64,000 bases of DNA from positions 2,356,001-2,420,000 of the forward strand of contig JAJGBQ010000001.1 of the NCBI GenBank assembly GCA_022457065.1, written 5' to 3'. Within the stretch, counting starts at the first letter, position 1. Every line of letters starts with the position of its first letter. The notes under the pieces were generated by a model. That model had not been told where the DNA came from. It searched no databases and was given only the letters and a program-made list of their open reading frames with translations. The DNA is from Curvularia sp. ZM96. Lineage: Eukaryota > Ascomycota > Dothideomycetes > Pleosporales > Pleosporaceae. Below, piece after piece: positions 56,101-64,000 of this stretch. The position numbers and the translations under genes were made by a program.

Positions 56101-56745
56101 GAACAGCACATTGCAAAGAAGGAAGACGGAAATAGGCCACATCCAAGCAAAATCAACCTCTTTAAGCGATCGAAGACCGACACAATGGCTACCTTTGGAT
56201 TTGACAAAAAAGACATCCCCCCAGCGCTCGACATAGCTGCTACAAGAGGCTCCGATTTCTCACGCAAGACAGAAGACCTGAAGGGCTTCGAAGACCACGC
56301 CATCAGCACACCGTTCAATTTCCGCAAAGAAGGCAGCATTACCGAGTCAGAAACTCGCGATAGGGAGGCGAATGAAAACATTGCCCCGTTTCTCTCAGTG
56401 GAGGAACGCAACAACTACCAAGACCGCGGCATCTACAACCCGAAAACCGGTGGCTACCCTTCCTACCGCGCCTATGCCGACTTTTACAGCAACCAACCTA
56501 CGTATGGCGAGCGCCGTCCGTCATCTGGCATCTTTGATCCACAGCTCTCGCCTCGTCCGCCTATAGTGCCCACGGGACCGAAAACGACAAATGTCTCGAC
56601 AAAGGATTTGTTTCCTCCGCCTATGCCGGAATCGGACCGGATTAGAATGACGCAGAGGACGCAGAAGACGGTGAGTAGTCGGTATAGTCGCCCGATTGAT
56701 GGGAATGTTGCTGTCAGGGATAGCTACACGGGGTATGGGGTGTAA
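53176..56745 (+). CDS. Large glycine-rich repeat membrane protein with cytochrome b561-like C-terminal domain
   Basis: Five exons: 53176..53684, 53729..54999, 55049..55420, 55479..55699 and 55753..56745 (3366 nt, 1121 aa). Residues 1-35 hold a signal anchor (LLASFTIFFLTYSSVRFWL). Residues 160-610 contain a recurring degenerate motif, G-[LIV]-G-x-G-x(2-4)-G-L-x-L, e.g. GIGLGMGAATSLNL, GVGNATAVGLGL, GNLGLGVAMPIV, GSGIGMGVAIGLNL, interrupted by a Lys/Pro linker with PSPDKKPSPEK. The C-terminal third has at least five membrane helices with spaced histidines (TGLHILFTTLAFLVFLP, FHDIHGILGLLCLIF), like b561/FRRS1-type ferric reductase cores, then a cytosolic Ser/Pro tail. Transmembrane electron transfer is possible but unproven. 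The last acceptor is a tandem site (55746 or 55752). Confidence 0.8.
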
Positions 56746-57714
56746 CGAATTAGTCAGAACCTGGAAGACTGCTGGTTCATTAGCGGCCAGGACGCAATTT
56801 CTGGAAACAGTCATGAGTGTACGAAGAGGGGCGTTTTTTCTTTTTCTTGTAGCATTCTGTATCGTATTTGCGAGGATAGAAAGGTAGAGGAGGAGGTTTG
56901 CCTTAGGAAACAGGGGTGTCGAGTAGCATGCCTGGGGGATATCAAGCCATACCCCAAGTTGTGAATAGGTACATTTCTTTTGTATATGAATAGATAGAGA
57001 ACTTGATAGGTATTGAATATGTAGTATTATTTCCCCAAAAATCGCATGTTGGAACCTCGAATCGCGACTGTACGTTATGGCCTTGTTGCAAAGGCCAATC
57101 AGGAACATGCAGAGATTTTATGATTTTCTAGAGTCGACTTCAAAAAAAAATAGTAAATCCTCGCGTTGATAATCTGTAGCGTAGGGGCGGAGGTTGTGGG
57201 AACACGGGTGACTTTCTGTGTTTGGGACTCTCATCCTGTCTGAAGCAACAATTTCATACTACAATAATATTTATATTACACATGGCGAGTTATTTTACTA
57301 AGTATGGAGCCTTTGCGCTTCTCCGATGAAAGTATTAAAAGTAGAAGGAGATAGGATGAATAACTTATTAGTTCAGCCAAGGTGGTCGCGGGATTGACTA
57401 GCTACGAACGAATGACATCAGGCTCAAGCTTTGGCGAAGCCCTGCATTGTCCTGCATGAGCTTAGTGAAGCTTCCCCCTCGATCCAGTTGAGACGAAAGC
57501 CAACACTCGAATATCGGTCTTGGAGCCGATAGCGCTCTCCATGGAGCATTAAAGCAACTTTCTACGTACTGACCTAGCCATCGCTCCATGACGCAAGCTA
57601 TATTGGATCGTCTTTGCCCGCATCAACACCCTCACGTCTCCGCTGCGGAGTCATAGACCACCTAGCCGTTCGCAGAACCGCAATCGCGTATATTTTCTAA
57701 TTCCACCGGGAGTC
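56746..57714. other. Intergenic region
   Basis: About 970 bp between two plus-strand genes, holding the 3' UTR of the b561-like gene and the promoter of the kinase gene. No other feature is supported. Confidence 0.4.
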
Positions 57715-59261
57715 ATGGCGCAGGCGCAAAGGCCTCTCATTATCCAGTCGCACGTCATACGGCTCTGCTGCCCACGCACGGCGAGAAGAACGAGTAGCGC
57801 GCTATTTGCCCGGCCAAACCACCACCGCAAGCTGCACACTAGGACAGTCACCGACAAGGACATCTCGCACCTAGCAAGCCTTCCGCTCTATCCACTGACG
57901 CTCGCTGATCTTGTAAAGTAAGTCACTGTGCCTTGACGGTGCGCTCCTAAAGACTGGCTGGCTGATGTCGCGTGCGCAACAGACACGGAAGACCACCACT
58001 CACAACTCAGCAACTCCTCCAGTCGGCCAACTTCACCCTCTCCATCTTGCCCGCTCGCCTCGCCCATCGCATACAATCGCTTCGCAATCTCCCATTCATT
58101 GTTGTATCGAATCCCCATGTCTCCAAAATACATTCCAACTACATGCACAGCCTGTCGACGCTGCTGCCATGGGCCGAACAGGAGATAAAGACGCTAGAGG
58201 AGGAGGTCAAGTTCACCGAGGTCATGGCTGATTTGGTTCAGACGCATGCAAATACAATTAGCACGCTGGCAAGAGGCTTTCTGGAAGCGAGAAAGTACAT
58301 TAGTCCAAAGCATGTCACGCGGTTTCTGGACGAGCATCTGCGGGCCAGGATAGGCACACGGCTAATAGCAGAACAGCATTTGTCGCTACACTTTTCGAGC
58401 CAGCCGCATTGCGAGATTATGCACGACGTAGAGGAGAACCCGGGGTTCATTGGCGTCATTGATACCAAGTTGAAACCGGCGCGTATCGTACACCATTGCG
58501 CCAATGTGGTGGGCGAGATCTGTGAGTTGAAGTACGGCGTGCGACCGACAGTTGTCGTCAATGGCGAGCCGGAGTACGAATTTGCACACATTCCCGTACA
58601 TCTCGAGTACATCATCACCGAACTGCTCAAGAATGCTTTCCGTGCGACTGTGGAAAGTGGTATGGAGCGTGAACCCGTAGAGGTCACCATTGCCCCACTG
58701 CCGGAACTATCGCCCGAAAACAAGGATGTGGAAAACAAGGAAGACAAAGGCACACGTGACGATAGGATTGACAACGACGCTCAAGGCAATGTAGACAGGG
58801 TATCGAAGAGCTTTACCGGCAAGACGCCATCAAGGCCTCCTCCGACAGCTGCCAATATTCTTCCCCTTAAACACAGCACGCCTGGTGTGACTATACGCAT
58901 CCGAGACCGGGGCGGTGGCATATCACCAGAAAACCTTAAGCACATCTGGGACTACAGCTTCACCACGTTCAACGATGCACAAGCTTCGTCGACGCTATCC
59001 GGAAGTTCAGGAACCCACTCGGCCAACGGTATGGATGCGTTGAACGCTTTCTCAGGAGCAGGAGGGGATGGAGCAAACAGTCTTGCGGGCCTGGGATATG
59101 GCCTACCACTGGGAAGAGCATACGCCGAGTATTTTGGGGGAGGCATTGCTGTACAGAGCCTGTGGGGATGGGGCACGGATGTCTATCTCAGCCTGAGGGG
59201 AGTGGGGAGAGTGGATAGTGTGCAAGAGGCAAAGGAAGACGCCGAGAAGAGGCAGCGATAA
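57715..59261 (+). CDS. Mitochondrial PDK/BCKDK-type protein kinase (Pkp2-like)
   Basis: Two exons, 57715..57917 and 57983..59261 (65-nt intron, phase 2), 493 aa. The Arg-rich, acid-poor N-terminus is a mitochondrial presequence. The splice restores LADLVK|HGRPPLTTQQLLQSANF, the start of the helical regulatory domain. ATP-lid motifs of the GHKL fold are present: N box ELLKNAFRATVE, G1 box IRDRGGGISPENLKHIWDYSFTT (shown in part), G2 GLGYGLPLGRAYAEYFGG. The conserved helix FLDEHLRARIGTRLIAEQHL is also seen. An insert of about 60 polar residues lies between N and G1 boxes. These kinases phosphorylate and inactivate the E1-alpha subunit of pyruvate or branched-chain keto-acid dehydrogenase in the matrix. 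Which complex is the target cannot be decided from sequence alone. Confidence 0.93.
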
Positions 59262-59400
59262 ACATGTAGCTACCGGTGGTTATTGCTATGTAACTCGTAA
59301 AGTCGTGTTGCTCGTGCATTATGCCATGATGCTTTCCCCTGCCATCTCAGGTCACATCTGGATCTTTATCATGCCATCAGCCGCGCTCGTACGGGACGCT

Positions 59401-59762
59401 CTATTGCGTACGGACCTCCTGATCCTTCTCGACGGTAACGTGCTCGTTGGACTCGAGGGTAGATACGACGTCGTCGGGGATTTCGGCACTATTTGGGACA
59501 CTTGTTAGTCATGTGTGTCTGGCTGACAGCTCATAGTACATGAACTGTGGAAAGCGGGGAAAGCAGGAAGGGATACACGTACGTGAAGCCCTTGATAAGA
59601 GTAAACTCGTTGACAATCTTGCCGCCCTGGTCGGTGACCTTCTTCTTTGCGGCCTCGAGCTCCTCCTTGGGAGCGTCCTTCTTGAGAGTGATCTGAACAA
59701 GAGATAGTTAACATGTGATCTTTCCCGATAACCAGATATAAACTTACGTTGAACTGGGCCAT
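59401..59762 (-). CDS. pbi2: Proteinase-B-inhibitor-like small protein (peptidase inhibitor I9 fold, Pbi2-like)
   Basis: Three coding exons, 59762..59748 (15 nt), 59692..59583 (110 nt) and 59500..59401 (100 nt), 225 nt in total, 74 aa. All introns are GT-AG (55 and 82 nt) and the phases agree. The protein begins MAQFN|ITLKKDAPKEELE, continues DQGGKIVNEFTLIKGFT and ends SNEHVTVEKDQEVRTQ. This is the order and size of yeast Pbi2 (75 aa), with the I9 strand (G-x-I-V-x-E-F-x-x-I-K-G-[YF]) and the acidic C-terminal inhibitory tail. Family members inhibit vacuolar subtilisin-type proteinase B and take part in vacuole fusion. It is divergently transcribed from Bms1. The short exons hide it from simple reading-frame searches. 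Confidence 0.9.
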
Positions 59763-60214
59763 TTTGTAGGGTTGTTCTTGCGAGGTCGAACGGATAGTGT
59801 TGGAGTTAGAGGTGAAGCAGGAGTAGATAGAGGAAGTTGGTATGATGACAAGACCAGAGACGTGCCACCGACTTTATACACGCTCACCCAGTCTTGGGCC
59901 TTGGATACGCGCCGTCGGACGATGACGTGCGCTGTCCACGCCCCTCGCGCCCACCGGACCCCTCCATCCCACGGCAGACGTGCCCCACCTGCAGTCTGCC
60001 ATGTCTTATCGATAAGCCATCCCTGCTTCAGCCGCTTAGCGCGTCTCTTAGCGCCGAAAAAGTTGGGATCGCGAAAGTTGCTTGTCGCTCTCAACTTCAA
60101 GGCTGCGCGCGACCAATGCCGACCTTGCACCACGCCACTTTGTAGTGAATTCCTCCTCGCGGCCTCCTCTCAGCGCTTCACTGTCCGCTGGAGACACATT
60201 AGGTACCGTTCAAC
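59763..60214. promoter_or_regulatory. Divergent promoter Pbi2-like / Bms1
   Basis: 452 bp between two head-to-head start codons, so it must contain both promoters and 5' UTRs. A pyrimidine-rich stretch precedes the Bms1 ATG. No specific factor site was identified. Confidence 0.5.
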
Positions 60215-63200
60215 ATGGCGGACCAGCAGAGCAATCGGCCGCACAGGCCTAAGAAAGAGAAGAAGCCACATACTGGAGACAGGAACCCAAAGGCCTTTGC
60301 ATTCGCGGCGCCTGGGAGATTAAAAAAGCAAGCCGCGCGCTCTTCAGAAGTAAGCAACATGTCACATTCTTTGCGCGACCGAGACTGACAGCCGCAGGTC
60401 AAAGAGAAGCGCCTCCACGTACCGCTCGTCGACCGCATTCCCGAAGAAGCGCCCCCAATCATTGTCGGTGTAGTTGGTCCCCCGGGTGTCGGAAAAACAA
60501 CTCTCATCAAGAGCTTGATCAGACGATACACCAAGCAGACACTCTCCGCGCCGACCGGCCCTCTTACAGTCGTCACCTCGAAGCGCCGCCGCCTCACCTT
60601 CATAGAATGTCCCGCCGACTCCCTTGCCAGCATGATCGACATCGCAAAGGTCGTCGATATATGTCTGCTGATGATCGATGGCAACTACGGTTTCGAAATG
60701 GAGACGATGGAGTTTCTCAACGTCTTGAGCGCAAGTGGTATGCCAGGAAACGTCTTTGGTATTCTCACACATCTGGACCTGTTCCGAAAGCAGGAGACGC
60801 TCAAGCTACAGAAGAAGAGACTCAAGCACAGATTCTGGAGCGAATTGTACCAGGGAGCCAAGCTGTTCTACCTCAGTGGCGTAGTCAACGGACGATATCC
60901 CGATCGCGAGATTATGAACCTGTCGAGATTTTTGAGTGTGATGAAGAATCCTCGACCGCTGATCTGGAGAAATTCTCATCCTTACTGTTTGGCGGATAGG
61001 TTCTTGGATATCACACCCCCGACGGATATCGAACAGAACCCGAAATGCGACCGCACTGTGGCGCTCTACGGCTATCTGCGCGGAACAAATTTCCCGGCTG
61101 GGCGCTCAAGAGTTCACGTACCAGGTGTGGGTGATCTCACCGTGAGCTCCACCGAAGCACTACCAGACCCATGTCCAACGCCGTTCGCAGAAAAGCAAGC
61201 TGAAAAGGTTTCGGGCAAGAAGAAGCGCACAAGACTTGGCGAGAAGCAGAAGATTCTGTACGCGCCAATGTCCGATGTTGGTGGTGTGCTTGTCGACAAG
61301 GACGCAGTTTACATCGACGTTAAAACTTCGACATTCGACCCCGAGGCAGACTACTCTGAGAAGGGACTCGGAGAGCAGATGATGATTGGTCTACAGGGCG
61401 GAAGGAAACTGCTTGGTGAAGATGATGGCAACTTTAGGCTTTTCAGGGACGGCCAAGTGGTGGATAACAAGAATCTTGATGACGAGGATGATGTCGCAGA
61501 CACCGGCCGAAAGTCGCAGCGGACAGCTAGAGCAGCGGATGCTGAGGAGGTCGACGACGCAGACCTAGAAGGCATCGATAGCGATGACAAAGAGCTACAG
61601 CAGGATCAGAGTGATGCGGATGATGATGAAGACGACACTGGATTCCTCGACACCAACGGACCACCCCATGGCAAACTCAAGTTTGGACGTAAAGAAAAGG
61701 AGACTAAAGAAGAGACGGCTGAGGACATTGCATTTGCAGACAGTGATTCTGATCTTGGTTCGATATCTGGAGATGAGCCTGACCTCGAAGATCTTGAAGA
61801 TGGCGAGTTTGGTTCCGAAGAGTCTGACGATGAGGACGCTGAGGACGGTGCGCGATGGAAGGCCAATCTACGGGAGAACGCCGAGAGAATGCACGGCCGA
61901 AAGCGACCCTACCGCGTCACTGATCTTGCAAAGATGATGTACAACATGGATCTATCACCACAAACTGTTATTGAAAAGTGGAGGGGTGATGAGAAAGAAG
62001 AAGACATTGAAGAAGACGAGAACGATGAGGAAGATGGCTTCTTCAACAAGCGAAAAGCTGACGACGCCGCGAACGCCGAAGACCGATACATTCCCAAGTT
62101 TGACTATGACGAGCTAGCGGAAAAGTGGGAGGACGAGGATAATGTCGAGGCTCTGAAGAGTCGCTTTGCTGTGGGTCACATGAACGGCAAGGGTGGCGAC
62201 GGTGAGGAGGATGGCGATGGTGATGACTTTGAAGGCTTTGACGAAGACGACGAGGGTGACGGAGAATTTGAAGATTTGGAGACTGGTGAGAAGCACGGTG
62301 GTGCTACTGAAAATACTGAAGCCGAAGCCGAAGCCAACTCCATCGAAGCCGAGCGCGAGAAGAACGCACGACGGAAAGAAGAGCTCAAGTTACGATTCGA
62401 AGAGGAGGACAAGGAAGGTTTCATGAACGACAAGGCAGACGGTCGGAAAGAAGGCGGCGACGAAGAAGAGTTTGGCGAGGACGACTGGTACGACGCTCAG
62501 AAGGCTATGATTCAGAAGCAACTGGACATCAACCGCGCCGAATTCGACCAACTAGACGAAGCCTCCCGCGTCCGCGTCGAGGGCCACCGTGCTGGCAGCT
62601 ACGTCCGTATTGTGCTCGAAAATGTGCCTTGCGAATTCTCACAATACTTCAACCCGCGTTTCCCTGTTTTGATTGGTGGTCTCACGCCAACAGAAGAGCG
62701 CTTCGGATACGTTCAGATACGCATCAAGCGTCACCGATGGCACAAGAAGATTCTCAAGACAAACGATCCTCTCATCTTCTCGCTAGGTTGGCGACGGTTC
62801 CAGACTACCCCCATCTACAGCATCTCGGACTCGCGGACAAGGAACCGTATGCTCAAATATACGCCCGAGCACATGCACTGCTTTGGCACTTTCTACGGGC
62901 CTCTCGTCGCTCCAAACACGGGCTTCGTCTGCGTCCAAAGCCTATCTAACAAGACACCTGGATTCCGCATCGCGGCTACCGGTGTAGTCCTCAACGTAGA
63001 CGAAAGCACCGAAATCGTCAAGAAGCTCAAGCTCACTGGTCACCCGTACAAGATCTTCAAGAACACGGCTTTCATCAAAGACATGTTCAAGTCTGCACTC
63101 GAAATCGCAAAGTTCGAGGGTGCAAGCATACGCACAGTGTCTGGTGTGCGCGGTCAAATCAAGCGCGCCCTGAGTAAGCCTGAAGGAAACTTCCGTGCAA

Positions 63201-63805
63201 CATTCGAAGACAAGATACTCATGAGCGACATTGTCTTCCTGCGGGCCTGGTACCCCATCAAGCCGCACCGCTTCTACAACACCGTCACCAACCTGCTGTG
63301 TCCCGCCAACCCAACCGAACACCCCGGCGAATCCACCTCATGGCAAGGCATGCGTCTCACGGGCGCCGTCCGCCACGAAGCCGGTCTCTCCGCCCCCTCG
63401 CAACAAAACAGCGCCTACCGCCCGATTGAGCGCCAAACCCGCGTCTTCAACCCCCTACGCGTGCCCCGCAAACTCGCCGCCGACCTCCCCTTCAAATCCC
63501 AAGCCGCAATCACCAAGCCCCAAAAGAGCCAAACCTACATGCAGAAGCGTGCCGTGGTGCTCGGCGGTGAGGAGAAGAAAGCACGTCGCTTGCTCGACCA
63601 GGTCGTGGCGATTCGCAACGACAAGGTGGAGCGGCGCCGCAAGAAGCAGGATGAGCGCAAGGATGGGTACCGTAAGAAGGTCGAGGAGAATGCCGAGAAA
63701 CGGGCTGAGCGTGAGAAGCGTGAGAAGAATGAGTATTGGGCGCGTGAGGGCAAGAAGAGGGCGAGGCAGAGTGAGGGTGGAGGTGGAGGCAAGCGTAGGA
63801 AGTAG
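60215..63805 (+). CDS. bms1: Ribosome biogenesis GTPase Bms1
   Basis: Two exons, 60215..60349 and 60398..63805 (48-nt intron), 1180 aa. Exon 1 encodes MADQQSNRPHRPKKEKKPH and the conserved NPKAFAFAAPGRLKKQAARS. The G domain follows with the P-loop GPPGVGKTT (72-80), then LTFIECPADSLASMIDIAKV and THLDLF. A long Asp/Glu-rich middle (about 365-700) carries basic nuclear-type patches. The C-terminal AARP2CN/Tsr1-like region contains GTFYGPLVAPNTGFVCVQ and IVFLRAWYPIKPHRFYNTVT, and ends in a Lys/Arg-rich tail GKRRK. Bms1 binds Rcl1 and the U3 snoRNP in the SSU processome and is needed for early 18S rRNA cleavages in the nucleolus. The length matches the family. Confidence 0.96.
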
Positions 63806-64000
63806 TAGTCGAGAGCATCTTTGTATGGTAGAGAAAATCCTGAGGGGGCGTTTACTGTTGTAGTATTTGCATTTGGAAATTCAAACAAGCTTTTTTCCCT
63901 TCTAGTTGTAACATGTCTCGTTTCCCGTTCATGGCAGTGAAGTATGAGAGTTAGTCAATTGCACATTTACATCACAGCAACACTGCCAATTCAAAGACAC
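63806..64000. other. 3' flank of Bms1
   Basis: Downstream untranslated sequence up to the end of the window. No further gene starts here. Confidence 0.4.

Noticed and set aside
1..64000. CRISPR arrays, insertion sequences, replication origins and prokaryotic operons
   Set aside because: The window is eukaryotic; no regularly spaced repeats or transposase genes were seen.

Overview
The window is nuclear DNA from a filamentous ascomycete, most likely a Dothideomycete of the order Pleosporales. This is inferred from short introns (mostly 42-80 nt, GTRNGY donors, CTRAC-type branch sites, YAG acceptors), fungus-specific families (STE3 pheromone receptor, APSES factor Mbp1, M35 deuterolysin, NRPS-like reductase) and the general style of the proteins. 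No prokaryotic, organellar, rRNA or tRNA feature was recognised. I resolved 25 protein-coding genes. For spliced genes I rebuilt exons by hand so that every junction keeps phase; exon lengths sum to whole codons in each case.

Layout. 0-7.8 kb: three minus-strand genes (P5B ATPase, HSL-type esterase, multi-pass membrane protein). 9.2-15.2 kb: STE3-type pheromone receptor, the tiny ribosomal protein eL41, a Mek1-like FHA kinase and an E2-fold protein without a catalytic cysteine. 15-38 kb: a gene-poor, AT-rich belt with mostly isolated genes for secreted or transport proteins (M35 metalloprotease, a propeller-like secreted protein, an MFS sugar/quinate porter, a bacterial-type solute-binding protein, a secreted amine oxidase), plus a cyclophilin with an N-myristoylation motif, an A-T-R NRPS-like enzyme and a probable hAT-type MITE remnant. 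38.9-48.7 kb: Mbp1 head-to-head with a LYR/Cup1-like protein, a GNAT acetyltransferase, an LDH2-type oxidoreductase, a macrodomain protein and a small membrane protein. 50-64 kb: a HIG1-like protein, a membrane protein, a large glycine-rich protein with a cytochrome b561-like C-terminus, a mitochondrial PDK/BCKDK kinase, a proteinase-B-inhibitor-like protein and the ribosome-biogenesis GTPase Bms1.

How the genes fit together. There is no operon-like unit. The conserved blocks at both sides carry housekeeping functions (ribosome synthesis, cell-cycle transcription, meiosis/mating, mitochondria). The central belt looks like accessory, environment-facing DNA: proteolysis, carbohydrate recognition or uptake, solute binding, amine oxidation and one orphan carboxylate reductase. 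Three divergent gene pairs share short intergenic regions (eL41/Mek1, Mbp1/LYR, I9 inhibitor/Bms1). Two genes are almost invisible to length-based gene finding: eL41 with a 7-nt last coding exon, and the I9 inhibitor with a 15-nt first coding exon.
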